Of a stretch of 64,000 nt of DNA, positions 10,408 to 22,205 are shown one piece after another. The number at the start of each line of letters is the position of its first letter. Position 1 is the first letter of the stretch. The DNA is from Mactra quadrangularis (lineage: Eukaryota > Mollusca > Bivalvia > Venerida > Mactridae). The notes beneath the pieces were generated by a model, which saw only the letters and a list, made by a program, of their open reading frames with translations, made no database searches and was not told the DNA's origin. A program made the translations under genes and the position numbers. Where the stretch lies: assembly GCA_025267735.1 (NCBI GenBank), contig CM046299.1:36284887-36348886 (forward strand). Reading direction: 5' to 3'.

Positions 10408-10545
10408 TTAAACTGCTATTAGCACTTTATTGATCACTAATTCTTAGTTTTATATTACTCTTCAGTTTATGTTTTTTATATTTTATCATCTCTTAATCAC
10501 TATCATTTTCATTTAAACTAGTTTTTTTCCTAATTATGCATATAT

Positions 10546-10605
10546 GATTGTGAAGCGCTTTTGAACATATATTCAATATGGAAAGAGCGCTATACAAATG
10601 CGGTA
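10546..10605 (+). repeat. SINE/LINE-like 3' tail
   Basis: 'TGTGAAGCGCTTTTGAACAT' followed by 'GGAAAGAGCGCTATACAAATG' and a short TA-rich tail. The paired AGCGCT motifs with ATA(C/T)AAATG are, from memory, a widespread tail of short retroposons in invertebrates and fish. The head of the element was not identified. Confidence 0.5.
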
Positions 10606-11139
10606 TATATATAACAGGACTTGTTTAATTGTAAGTCATTCACATGGCGTTTGCGTGTGTATTCTTTACTACAAGGCTTTGTATTTTATTGGCATTTGTG
10701 AAAACAATGCCTTTGTTATATTATGACGAATAGTGTTCGTCTGCATTATTAGTGGTAATGTAAAAACATAGAAAATTCACTTACGAGTTTCTGGAAAAAA
10801 CATAGTTTCCGTGACTGGCTTACCAAATAATCAATAAGTCAATGTGGAGACTTGCGCATATAAATCAAGTTGCTTTTGTGTTGAAAGCATTCATTCATTG
10901 GCTGAATTTTATTGCGCTTTAAAACACTTAGAAGCTTTATTACTGTTTTGACATTATTTTTTTTATGAAAAGAATCCTAAAATATTTTTTATGATGTTCT
11001 TGATTTTTCTTTAACCAAAATTACACTGTATTTTGTTGTATTTGTGCATCAGTCTTTTCTATTGCTTCAAATTACGGATTCTGTTGTACCATTTACAGCA
11101 ACTCGAATTTTATATTCAGTATTTCATTTGAATTAAAAA

Positions 11140-11203
11140 ATGGAGTACAAATATTATATTTTATTTTTGACGGGATTACTAAAGATTGCTTATACGTTAG
11201 CAG
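11140..11203 (+). CDS. Exon 1: start codon and signal peptide
   Basis: ATG at 11140 after an AAAAA context opens a 21-codon stretch with a short polar start, a hydrophobic core (YYILFLTGLL) and an ALA-type end (AYTLA). This is a good signal peptide, with cleavage expected at or just after the exon border. The exon ends at G 11203 before the donor GTATTG. The split codon (G + CA = Ala) fits the acceptor at 12178. The frame is too short for ordinary ORF lists and is recognised by its signal peptide and phase. Confidence 0.72.
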
Positions 11204-14200
11204 GTATTGTAGAACATAATATAATTAGATGATTTTATTTTATCATTTTTTATATTTATATTATTATTTTACGCTGTTTTTTCAGACTTTATAAGGTAAT
11301 GTACTGCAGGCGTTTTGCTTAACCATCTTTCCTAGACATTTTTACTTTTACCTCTCCACAAGATTTCTACAGTTATGCTTCATTTCTATAGAAGGGTAAA
11401 AAACCCTGCCGAAGTCGACATATTCGATTTCATGCTTGCTGCCACTTAGCTTAAGGTCTTCAGCGAACCCGAGTATACACTGTTAATGTCGCATTAGTTG
11501 AAGAACACAATGTTAAACTACTAAACATGGGAAACCCCCTGTAAAAAGTGACTAATAAAGTTTTGGAAGCTTGACCTAAGCTGTCACATGGTTACCATCG
11601 TGGCTAGATCTACTTTGTAATTCTTGCATGATTGAATTTACATATCACGCTTGAAAATTGTTAGATACCAGTAGTATAACTTCATTTAGATACAAGAAAG
11701 AGGATCCTTGATGAAACTGTTGCCTGAAATTTTCATAATCGTATAATGTAAGTTCCTGTCTAAATCTTTCTACCAAATACTCAGGACAAGAGATCCTAAG
11801 TTAATCACAGATGTCGCCATAAATTTACAAAACTATGTTTATGACCACAGAAAATTACACAGATAACTGATTTCCAATTTTAAATTGAGAATGCATTAAT
11901 ACAGCTTAGTTCCACTATCAGGACCATTCAAATCGATTGTTTTAATAGCGGAGTGGTCTTCAAAATATTATAGGACATTTTCCTTCTAAAAAAAAAACAA
12001 TACGGACTTAAAGCGTCAAAATCAAAATCCCAAGATTTTGCAAAAACAATGTGATCCTCATTGTGGAACTTTATCGTAATATCTAATGTATAGTCGGCGA
12101 GCGTTCGAACGCATACGTGCATTATTCGATGTACTAAGTATATAAACAAAAGCAATTTTCTCATTTTTATTTTTTAGCATGTGCAACCTATTCAGAAACA
12201 GTATATCCAGATTCCAAAGTGAGTTCAAACAATCCTCCATTCACAGCAAAGGTTAATACTAATTTCTTGTCTGACTGTATAGACTTATGTATGCCAACAC
12301 TACACATCAGTGATTGTACCGTGTCATACATAGTGAGTAATGCTGGGGATCCCACAGGTCCTGGAGAATGTACATATTTTGACGACAGCTGTGGAGCCTC
12401 ACCCTGTATCATAGAAGCTGCACAACCATGCTCTGTCCGTGTCATAACATGCGCCGGGGTAGGTATGTACAACTTACAATATACAAAGTGCTCTCAAAAT
12501 GTCATTGGACAAAATCACTGGCATCAGAGTCCCTTAATTCGTAAAAATTACGCACTAGTATGCTTTGATAATGATATGTTGTCAACAGGCACGAATAAAA
12601 ACGACTGCGTTAACTTAATTGTTCGTGAGTCTTGAAAATGTTTTCTAAATTACATGTAATGTAGTGTGCATGTATGCGGGAATTGTACCTGCATATAGGG
12701 ACGTGATATTTCATGATCAAAAGTTTCGGACATTGGTGCCAGTGGTCAAAATCAGGTTTTTTTTGTTTTCCGAATAAACAAATTCATATTTCATGAAATT
12801 TAGGAACAAAGAGAAAATTGTCTAATTTTGAAATTAGTTTTAAACAGTTTATAAACATATGATTCATACTATGTTTATTAGTAGCTTTTAGATATGATTT
12901 TTTATCAGAACATACAAATTCTATTATGTATTATGTTTCGTTAATTTTGGAATAATATCTTTTTTCAATTTACGAATTAAAATTATATTACATGTAGTTA
13001 ATTAATGTTAACAATCACTGTAAAGAAAATAAATAATTAGCTGAATAATGAATTCATTAAAGTTTCCTATACTGAAAATTACGCAAGTTTACATGAAGGA
13101 AACACGAAATCCTGCAAACACAGGAAACATATGTAAAATACAAGACTATAAGCGACCGGCACGGTTCCAAGACAAAACTGTATATAGTAAAATGTTTTTT
13201 ATACAAATGCGTGCATTCTTGTTTATGATTCTTGTTTGTAACTACATTGTATTAACACAGTAATTGTTTCATTCAATAAATTGTGTTTTATTGTATATAA
13301 TGTTTTTGTCCCAGAACCGTACCGGCGGTCTATGAAACAGACCATCTTTCAATTTTGTAATAAGATCGTTTATATTGTAACTCATGCGCCCAAGAAAGGA
13401 CATAATATTTCAATGCAACAACGTTCTTGAAAACATGTCTTGAAAACTCAGTGAAATAATAAACCATTCGTTTATGTTGAAAGAGACGAACGCCCCTATG
13501 TATTAAATAACATGAACATTCAATAGTTTCTATAATTATTAAATGCATTTTATTCAAGAATATTAATTTTCGAGAATTGATTAAATGACACTTTAGCATG
13601 TACAGATAGAATTTCCGTTTAAAAAATATAGTTTTAAGTACAATAAATAAGCCCCATTTCTAAACGCGAATGATTGCATTGTATGTAATTTTGTATTTAA
13701 TATTTAAGCTAACAAAAACTTGTCCTGTATATTTCGTGATTGACACGAAGTCATGCATCTACTTGTACTCGTATTTATCGTAACATTGCTTTTTAAGACA
13801 ATCGTATTGGTCAGCTAATTTGAACACAAATTCCATGTTTAGTACCAATCCATTCGGAGACCTCAGACAAGGTCAGGGGCGGGTCAATCTTATTAAAACC
13901 CGATCTAAATTTTTCCGCTCTGTTTACGGTGATTAGGGGAGGGGTTTCTTCCAATAAAGAGTGTAGACTTTGTATATTTACGCAATTGATGTGCTTTTTT
14001 GTCCGACTTAAATGAGATGTACAGTCAGCCAACTGGGTTGCGCTTTTTATAAGTGGTAATTCTCCTCCTTGCTTAAAGATATGGAAATTATATTTCATTT
14101 ACAATCAATTACTCTTTATTCAGCTTGTACACCACTTTCAAATCCTGCTAATGGTGCGGTGAGTGTACCAGGGTCGCCGGTAACCGGAGACATAGCTACA

Positions 14201-17200
14201 TACACGTGCGATCTTGGTTACCAGTTAATTGGGTCAGCAACCTCCACGTGTGATGTAAATGGATTATGGGACACTTCCGCTCCGACTTGTAGCCTTATTG
14301 ATTGCGGAAGTCTTACAAATCCAGCTAATGGAGTGGTGGACACAACGTCAGGTACCACATACAATCAAGTTGCGACTTACTCATGTAATTCTGGGTATAC
14401 TCTGAATGGTGTTACAACAAGAACATGTGGATCAGGCGGAACCTGGGACTCTATCCCACCCACTTGTGATGCTACAGGTAATTCAAGTAACATTATAATA
14501 AAAACATACAGAAAACAATCATCGAAAGTTCATATAAACTTAAATGTACCACGGTGCATATGATTTGAGGATAATATTGTAAGAAGATCACTTGAGCTTA
14601 TTTGGAGAAGATATATTGATATTTATGCTAAAATAAAGTTTTATACTAACCCGTAAGAAACTAAAGATTGTCGTCGCAAAATAATGTCTTTATATCTATA
14701 TTATTCACAGGTTGTGGAAATTTGACAGACCCTATCAATGGTATGGTAACCATGCTACAAGCAACCGCTCCTGGAGACGTTGCTAAATACAATTGTAACA
14801 TTGGCTACGACTTGATAGGTTCCTCCACAACTACATGTGGTATAAATGGGTTATGGGACAGCCCTGCTCCTTCCTGTAATCTAGTGGATTGTGTGATGCC
14901 TGTTGTCCCTAGCAACGGCTTGGTTGATACACCGTCTGGTACCACGTATTCTCAACTTGCAACTTATTCCTGTAACCTTGGTTACGTCCTGAATGGAGCA
15001 ACAACATCAACTTGTGGTGCTGATGGATTGTGGGATATGCCTGCTCCTACTTGTGACATCATTGGTAAAATCCTTATTATTTTTATGTGACTGTAATATC
15101 ATGGTGTATCTATCACGTGACAAAATGCTGAAAGTTCCAGTCATAGACAAATATCAGTTGCTGGACTCTAACCAACTAATCTCTTTCAGTATTAAGTTAT
15201 GGTGATTTAAAGTCCTGAACCATCGATCTTGGAAGGGAAATAGTAATGCTAAGTAGGGCAGTCATTGATAGAAAGTATTGTATCGATATATTGAAAGGCA
15301 AGTATCGTGATATATCGATATATCAAGTCAGACAATGAGTATAACATAAGCCACTAGAATACTAGTATATATCATGTACTAGGGTATATAATGTCCTCAT
15401 GATGTTATTCATAATGGTAAAAGTTGTTTCAGACATATTCACATTTGTTTTAATACTTAACAGAAAGCATGAAAACTTTGAAATATAAAAAAGTCCTTTA
15501 TCTATTCAGGTTAAAAGAAGATAAATACAACGAAGTGAAGTTAAATAAAATTTCACCTTCATTTAGATTATAGCCTTATAAAATGCTAGATTGTATCGAT
15601 ATTCGAAATTTCGAATCGATATCGAATCGTATATCAAGAATCAGCGATATAGCGATTTCCGATGACGGCCATAATGTTAAGCAGGCATACACACATACCA
15701 CAAGACAGTCTTTGTTTATTCATGATCTTGTTGTATCTAAAACAATTTAGAAATTTGTATGTGGACCATACATTAAATGGATTTTTTGTTCTCAAATGAG
15801 GCATTAAAAAATTCCAAAATCTCATGATTTGAAAATAACAAATACAATTATAGTATTGACAATGTAACTTTTAATGCAATAAACACTTGACCATGGTCTA
15901 CATGTATACTATAGACTTTTTACTACTAATGTGTATTAACTCTCCAAAACTAGAGATAATACATGTTTATTGTAGTTTGTTTCCGAAAAAAAACCGGAAA
16001 ATATTAGTACTTTTGGCTAAGCTGTATTTTTGTCTACATTACTTTTTTGCCAGTACTTTAAGATTTCCCAATGCATTGAACTTGGCGGACTTTAAGTACT
16101 TTGTGGATGTTGTATGCATTAATTACTTCTACACGAGAGTAATTAAATATTTTATTAATTATTGTTAAAAAGAAAACTTTTTAAAATGTGTGACAAAATT
16201 CTACAGCTCAGCAAGCTCTCATAACGATCAGCCGCTTGTCAATTATAAATTATTTCCAGCAAAGTTTATGATTTTTTTAACCATGAAGCATTAAAATTGT
16301 CCGTTCATAAAAACCTATTATTTGCACTACCTTTTAACTAAGTATTTCAAAGCGACAAATACAACCAATCGACGCGTATAAAACTATATTAGACAGTTAG
16401 AAGTTTTTGCACATGTGTGGTCCTTGAAATTAAAGTCCGCTTGCCAATAAAATGAACTTTTTTGTTCTTTAAGGTGGGTCGGTACCTTACTCGGAGGGAA
16501 AGACGAAAAAAATATTTTGTTCACCGATTATGATAAAAGTTGGCAAGCAGATACCTTCATGCTTCTTGTTTGTTTTTCTGGTAACCTTAGCGACGTTGTC
16601 GTTTATTTTCACGACGTCATGGACGTCACAATGGTTCGCGCTAAAAACAGGCATGTAAGTACATTAAACCCATATTTTTATAGTATTGAATATCCGAGGA
16701 CAAAGATAATTATACCAAAATGTTTCTGAAATGGTGTTGCATACAAAAATTTTGTTTCGATTATCCAAATATTACGTCAGTCGTAAAGATTGTACATTTC
16801 ATCACTGAATTTAGGGTTTTCACGACTAAAAAGGTTTCACCAATTGCCGAGTTATAATGTTTATTTTCATATTAATGCAGAACGGTGGTCAAATTCTTAT
16901 CGCGATTTTTGAAATCTACACACTTTTTGTGTTATTTTAATGAAATAAAAAAAGAAAGTGAACGTTCTCAGTTTTTCACAATATCGCGTTCAAAGTAAAA
17001 TTAGCTTCATTTCAATGACGTTAATATAACGGTAAGCTACGTTGTGATTAAAGCATTTGTTGCAAAAATAAGTACAAGCGGACTTATGTTAAATCAATTT
17101 TGAACAGACCAGATGCTGAGTGTCACAAGAAATCAATTAAGAACGGGAAAGAAACTACAAAATTAAATTTACAAGAAAATTACATACATAACGCAAAATC

Positions 17201-20200
17201 ACAACGTCAGAGCAATGTAATATTAACGTCGTTGTTTTAAAGGTAATTTTACTTTGAAAGCGATATTGTGAAAAACTGAGAACGTTCACTTTCCTTTTTT
17301 ATTTCATTAAAATGACACGAAAAGTGTGTAGATTTCAAAAATCGCGATAAGAATTTGACCACCGTTCTGCATTAATTTGAAAATAAACGTTATAACTCGG
17401 CAATTGGTGAAACTCTTTAGACGTGAAAACCCTAAATTCAGTGATTAAATGTACAATCTTTACGATTGATATGATATTTGGACAATCGTCACAAAATATT
17501 TGTATGCAACAACATTTCAGGAATATTTTGGTCTAATTATCTTTGTCCTCGGACATTCAATACTTAACAAATATGGGTTTAATGTACTTACATGCCTGTT
17601 TTTAGCGCGAACCATTGTGACGTCCATGACGTCGTGAAAATAAAAGACAACGTCGCTAAGGTTACCAGAAAAACAAACAAGAAGCATGAAGGTATCTGCT
17701 TGCCAACTTTTATCATAATCGGTGAACATAATATTTTTTTCGTTTTTCCCTCCGAGTAAGGTACCGACCCACCTTAAGTTCAAAGGTATCAATAGAGTGT
17801 ATATGTTTATGTACATAACGAGTGCACGGCTTGAACGCATGTTAGGTCTCATAATGTGAAAATGATGGCCTTGAAGGCTTGAGGTCAGGTCAGTAGAGTT
17901 ATAAGTTATTCCATTAATACTTGATGAATATAGATATTTTTTTCTTCAATTCTAGTACTTAAGTTTAGACTTCTTAAGATCCCATTCACTTTTTAAAATA
18001 GACCACAGTGTCTAATATCAAGGTGCCCAGCAAGTGTATAAAAGCTAACTGTACTCTTACAAGCAGGATTCTATTGTATTCAATAAGAGTAGTTCTTTCA
18101 AGCTATGTCTTTTATAAAAAAATATATTGACTAAAATATCTTATTTAGGATTTTTTATACTATTACAAACAAGAATGATATAAATATATTACAAGTGAAC
18201 TACGAGAAAGGTATGCATAATAAATACAGAAACATGTCTTCTTAAAGCCCCATTTCAAAAGTAACACTGTTTTTGGACAGCAATTAAAATAGACATAGAT
18301 CTATTTCAAACACTCCTAATGAACAAGGTTTTATATTAAATGCAAATATTGCATAAATATGGTTATGTCATTTGTTGTATTTCAAGGTGTACGTAGATCT
18401 AAACTGAAAGTAGAATTTAGTTGTCAGTACCAGAGAACTAGAGTTATCTATGTCTCTGTCAATACTTGAAACAATAACTTAGACTATGTTTAAAATGAGT
18501 TCTTTTTTATAGCAAAATACTACTCCAAGTTACATAATTAAGCTCTAAAACTATTTTGGATCAGGTATATTGAACATATAAATTGAGCGTATAAATGAAT
18601 AGTATGTTCTTATATAAGTACCCCACTTTTTAAGAAATGGCCACTTTGTCAAAATTAAGTTTATAAAGCAGAATGGTTTTAACTGTTTATTGTGTCTCTA
18701 ATGGATGATATATTTTAGTAACTTCTTGGTCGTAAAACAGCTTTCAAGTCTACTGTTAATGAATATAGTTTCATACAGTGGCTTTAAAGCGACGTTAATG
18801 TTAAGGAGAGCCGGACTAGGATGTCAAGTGTCACTATAAATACCACTGCTTGGTTATTACATCATACGAGTTTTGATGATTTATAAATCTCAAATGCTAA
18901 ATTTAAGAAGTTCCATATATTAAGAATATTCCGAACCTAAGACCATCGATTTTGATGATCCTGATAGCCAACCTTCACTGTTTTTCGAGTTTGAAATTGA
19001 AACAAAAATACGTAGCTAAAAGTGTTAAAAGTGGACATGACTAAGCGAATCCCATTCCTATAAATTCCTTTTAAATTACAAGACAAGACTTCAAAATAAA
19101 TTGCTAAAGACAAACGGACAGACGGACGGACGCGCATACATTTACCCGCAGCTACCAGATACATCACACACAATAACTCTCATTGAGCACATTGTGCTTA
19201 GATAATAAGATTCAATGGAAAGGTTAAAAATTCATTAAACTTCAGACAACGTCATGAAATACCACTACCTTGTGCTAAAATGTTTAAAAGTTTCGTAGAT
19301 ATTTTTCTTGGAGCTGATTGACGCTGTTCCTAAGTCGAAGTAAAACGTGCTTCATTTAGAAACGTTTGTCCAATAACTAGCCAATGTGTTGTCAATGACC
19401 TTGGTCACATAACGCATGTTAAACTAAGAAACTTGTTTTGAACTCATTGTTTTTGTCCGTACATACCCATTGCAGTAGTATGTTAACATTAAAAATAAGC
19501 ATTAGAACAAACTATTTATTGTTAAATATTATTTAATAACTGTATTTGTCCATGACCAGATGACCAGACTTTCTAAAGAAGTTCTAAAAATAGTATGTGT
19601 TTTCGACATTGAGTTCAATGACCGCTACTTCGACGTTTTTCTGTTTGTGTATATTGACAATTACTGAACTGGTCAATATAACTCCCGTGACGGCAAAATA
19701 CTTTTTTCAATCATAAATGAATGAAAATAAAGTTGTTTATTTTGTATTTGAATAATGCCTGAATAAAATTTCTCGATGCTAATGGGATGAGAAAATTTCA
19801 TGAAACGCAAATTTGACGGCATATCATTGTTTTAACTTCTTAAGCCAGGTATCACGGTGGGCTCTTATGAGCTGACCTTCTCGAAAGCTTGGTGTAGAAA
19901 ATTAAAAAAATAATTGCCTTTTGCAACCCCTTAATCTATATGCGAGTGTTGACCTAAACTCGGAACAACGATCACTCTAAGGCCTAATAACTTCAGAACG
20001 ACCTTTGTGTCCTAGATGTCAGACAAAGCAGATCATTAAGGAAAGAACAACAAAAAATTTCATTCATGACCTTATATTATTTGTTTATTGAAGGTCAAAA
20101 GAAAATATTTTAATTCATTTGTCCATGTTATTTTACAGCTGTTTTATTTGAAACATTGTGACGTATAAGAAATGAACTTTAGTTTCTAAGCACTATGCAC

Positions 20201-22183
20201 TTTACTTTCTATTCAGTACTTTGACAAATGTTCTACATTCTTATAATAAAAAAACGTCTAACTCGCGTGCATTAAAGCATTATTTAATATCAATTTTATG
20301 GTCAATATTAGTTTGTGTAACTCAGTTGTAATTATTTACAACAATTGTTTTTGCATGATCGAAAAAAGATCGCTGATCAAATGCTTATGTAAATTAAGTA
20401 CAAGATTAATTGCAAAAATTCAGCGAGCTTGACTCAAATGAGAGCAGGCATTGATCATGACCAGTCAGACATATATATAGAAAAAAAAGGTACACGTGTT
20501 TTGAAATTATTTTTTATTGGGGGGGGGCGAGTATCACTGAATATTAAAGAGAAACGTTATAAGCTAAAACTACGTATGTCATCAACGATTGAGAAAAAAT
20601 GATACTGTTAAATAGGATGGATGTTCGTTTCCGTGTGTTAAGTCTTACCCAAAAAAGAGAAAAAATACATTGTAGTCCGTCGAACTAAATCATATAAAAG
20701 TCTTACAGTCCAAAACATTTGTTAATAATTTGTAAATAAAACAAGATTTTAAATTCTGTTTTACGATCGTGAGATTTCTAAACACATTTTTTCACACGGT
20801 ATGTTGGTTAAAGAGAAAGAAACTCTATGGTGGCATATTTCTGCCATCAGATAACCACACAACTAACTAGTTAATTAAGAGGTTAACTAGTTATGGTAAC
20901 TAGTTAACCACTTAAGTTAATTAAATTAAGTGGTTAAGAGGTTAACTAGTTACCGTAACTAGTAAGTTAACTAGTTACTGTAATTAGTTTACTACTTAAC
21001 TTAAGAGGTTAACTTGTTACCGTAACTAGTTAACGACTTAATTAACTAGTTAGTTATGTGGTTATCTGATGGCAAAAATATGCCACCATAAAACTCAGAT
21101 TGCATAAGAATTTAAAAAAGAGCAGGGAGCCAAGTAATTAATTTATGCGCAAACAAAAATGCATAAGTGCAAAATGCGGGTACAAGCTAATCCTGTACAA
21201 CAATCTATATCAACAAAAAACTAACAGCATTAATCTTTGTTCTATTTTTAGATTGCGGTGCTCCCCCTGGTGGCTCAATTAATGGGCACAAGACAGTAGC
21301 AGGGACTACTTTTTCTCAAGTTACTACATATTTTTGTGATTATGGATATATTATGAATGGTTTAGACACAATAATTTGTCAAGCAGATGGAACATGGAAT
21401 GACACAGCACCCTTATGTGACCCTGTGGATTGTGGTAATCTTCTTGCTCCCACGAATGGAAGCGTCGCTACTTTACAAGGAACTACTTTTGGAAAGATAG
21501 CACAATATTCATGCGCTTATGGATTTGCCGTAGAAGGGGATACTACTCGTATTTGCCAGGGTGACGGCACATGGGGTGGATCTCAACCTAATTGCACAGA
21601 TATGAGTAAGTACAATTGTATTTCGAGAACACTGCTGTTTGGGCCACGTAGGCGATCGTTTATGTATTGGGAAGGCCTCATTTTTTGTATTTAACTATTT
21701 TAGTTGACTTACTTTGTAAAGCATAACCATATTCTAAATGTTATAAAACATTACTGCGGTCTTTGACCGTCAAATGCTGATATTCTTGTGTTGATACCCT
21801 TGACCTTCAAATGTTTTCTTTATTGAAATATTTGCTTATGTCTTTTTTCAAAATGTTATTCTATGTTTTTAGGGTATCTTCATTGCCAGTCTATGCTACA
21901 ACGCCCAGGAATGATAAAGATGGTTCAGAAGTACACATATATTCCAGAGAAGTTTAGCATTCTAGAAACAACTTCAGCCATGAATAACATGAAATGTCTA
22001 CGAAAGTGTACCATGCAGCTGAGTGGTTCGTGCAATCAGCCAAATGCTTGTCTATTAACAAAATACAACGATACTTCGCGACAGTGTGATTTGTATTATG
22101 CGGATCCAAGTGGACAAAATGTCACATGCTCATCTGCAAGTTCTTGTTATACATTTGAACATTATACATATTTCACATTTTAA
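11140..22183 (+). CDS. Secreted PAN-like/CCP multidomain protein, six exons (full spliced span)
   Basis: Joining 11140-11203, 12178-12624, 14124-14477, 14711-15064, 21252-21605 and 21873-22183 gives 1884 bases, an exact multiple of three, ending in TAA and encoding 627 aa. Every intron starts with GT, ends with AG and interrupts a codon after its first base (phase 1), which is characteristic of shuffled extracellular modules. Domain order is signal peptide, Cys-rich PAN/apple-like module, six CCP/sushi domains, and a second PAN-like Cys module. No transmembrane segment or GPI signal is seen, so the product should be secreted. CCP and PAN domains bind proteins or glycans in complement, lectin and clotting systems; a role in recognition or adhesion is inference. 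The 5' UTR and promoter were not located, and further 5' non-coding exons are possible. Confidence 0.8.
12178..12624 (+). CDS. Exon 2: Cys-rich PAN/apple-like module
   Basis: The acceptor is a T-rich tract ending TTTTTTAG at 12177; the donor is GTGAGT at 12625. The exon adds 149 aa with about 12 cysteines. The spacing 'DCIDLC...DCTVSYIV...ECTYFDDSC' resembles PAN/apple domains (paired Cys, aromatic strand, then 'CxYF'), and a second Cys cluster follows (CGASPC...PCSVRVITC). The PAN assignment is by pattern only; a galactose-lectin or an unnamed mollusc Cys-rich domain remains possible. The exon is symmetrical (phase 1-1). The frame runs seven codons past the donor before a stop. Confidence 0.8.
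12625..14123 (+). other. Intron 2 of the PAN/CCP gene
   Basis: 1.5 kb of AT-rich sequence without a clear repeat or coding frame. The small frames at 13048-13263 and on the minus strand near 13330 and 13811 have no support. Confidence 0.6.
14124..14477 (+). CDS. Exon 3: CCP/sushi domains 1 and 2
   Basis: Acceptor TTTATTCAG, donor GTAATT at 14478, both phase 1, length 354. Two CCP domains follow each other, each with four Cys, a 'NPANG' or similar turn, 'ATYxC', 'GYxLxG', 'TC', a Gly-x-Trp and 'PTC'. These are the disulphide and Trp positions of the family. The frame reads on into the intron for a while, but the splice site and the repeat of this layout in exons 4 and 5 fix the border. Confidence 0.93.
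14711..15064 (+). CDS. Exon 4: CCP/sushi domains 3 and 4
   Basis: Acceptor TTATTCACAG, donor GTAAAA at 15065, phase 1 at both ends, again 354 bases. Both CCP domains keep four Cys and the Trp ('GLWDSPAPSC', 'GLWDMPAPTC'). The second domain is close to the second domain of exon 3 (shared 'SGTTY', 'ATYSCN', 'GYxLNG'), which indicates duplication of a two-domain exon. The intron before it is only 233 bases. Confidence 0.93.
16473..17773. mobile_element. 1.3-kb fold-back transposon at a TTAA target
   Basis: Two arms of about 570 bases (16473 to about 17045 and about 17205-17773) are near-perfect inverted copies beginning GGTGGGTCGGTACCTTACTC, around a spacer of about 160 bases. TTAA flanks both sides (16469-16472, 17774-17777), as expected for a piggyBac-like TTAA duplication; a TA duplication inside TTAA cannot be excluded. 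The frames 16517-16729 (+) and 17517-17852 (-) are the same arm read twice and have no known domain, so the element is non-autonomous. A second copy starts at 45762. Confidence 0.85.
20826..21090. mobile_element. 265-bp fold-back element built of TAACTAGTTA repeats
   Basis: TATGGTGGCATATTT at the left and its inverted copy ending TGCCACCATA at 21090 form ends of about 50 bases that also include 'TGCCATCAGATAACCACA'. The middle is a chain of GGTTAACTAGTTA and TAACTAGTTAACC blocks that can fold on itself in many ways. AAACTC stands immediately outside both ends (20820-20825 and 21091-21096), a convincing 6-bp target duplication. No coding capacity. Confidence 0.85.
21252..21605 (+). CDS. Exon 5: CCP/sushi domains 5 and 6
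   Basis: Acceptor CTATTTTTAG, donor GTAAGT at 21606, phase 1 at both ends, and once more exactly 354 bases. Both domains keep four Cys and the Trp ('GTWNDTAPLC', 'GTWGGSQPNC'). The exon is more diverged from exons 3 and 4 than those are from each other. It lies 6.2 kb from exon 4, the intron having grown by transposon insertion. The first ATG of the frame is inside the domain, so an ORF call starting at 21353 would cut off a third of the exon. Confidence 0.92.
21873..22183 (+). CDS. Exon 6: C-terminal PAN-like Cys module and stop
   Basis: The acceptor is TATGTTTTTAG at 21872, with two bases completing the codon left by exon 5. The exon encodes 103 aa with about nine cysteines and stops at TAA 22181-22183. 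'CLRKC...SCNQPNACLLTKY...RQCDLYYAD' follows the PAN/apple layout and mirrors exon 2. An N-glycosylation site (NVT) lies near the end. No membrane anchor follows. Confidence 0.85.
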
Positions 22184-22199
22184 AAGAATGAAAACTGAC

Positions 22200-22205
22200 A
22201 TTAAA
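22200..22205 (+). other. Possible poly(A) signal ATTAAA of the PAN/CCP gene
   Basis: ATTAAA, the common variant signal, lies 17 bases after the stop codon. The very short 3' UTR that would result makes this a weak call. Confidence 0.3.

Larger units (their letters stand above)
15065..21251 (+). other. Intron 4 of the PAN/CCP gene, with two fold-back elements
   Basis: 6.2 kb. It holds a patch rich in TATCGATA (about 15270-15655) that looks like the end of a hAT-type short element, the TTAA fold-back element (16473-17773), a GGACGGACGG-type remnant near 19110-19135, and the fold-back element at 20826-21090. No further CCP exon was found. The rest is plain AT-rich DNA. Confidence 0.6.

Noticed and set aside
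16517..17852. Frames of 70 and 111 codons with similar products on opposite strands
   Set aside because: They are the two inverted arms of the same fold-back element; no known domain.
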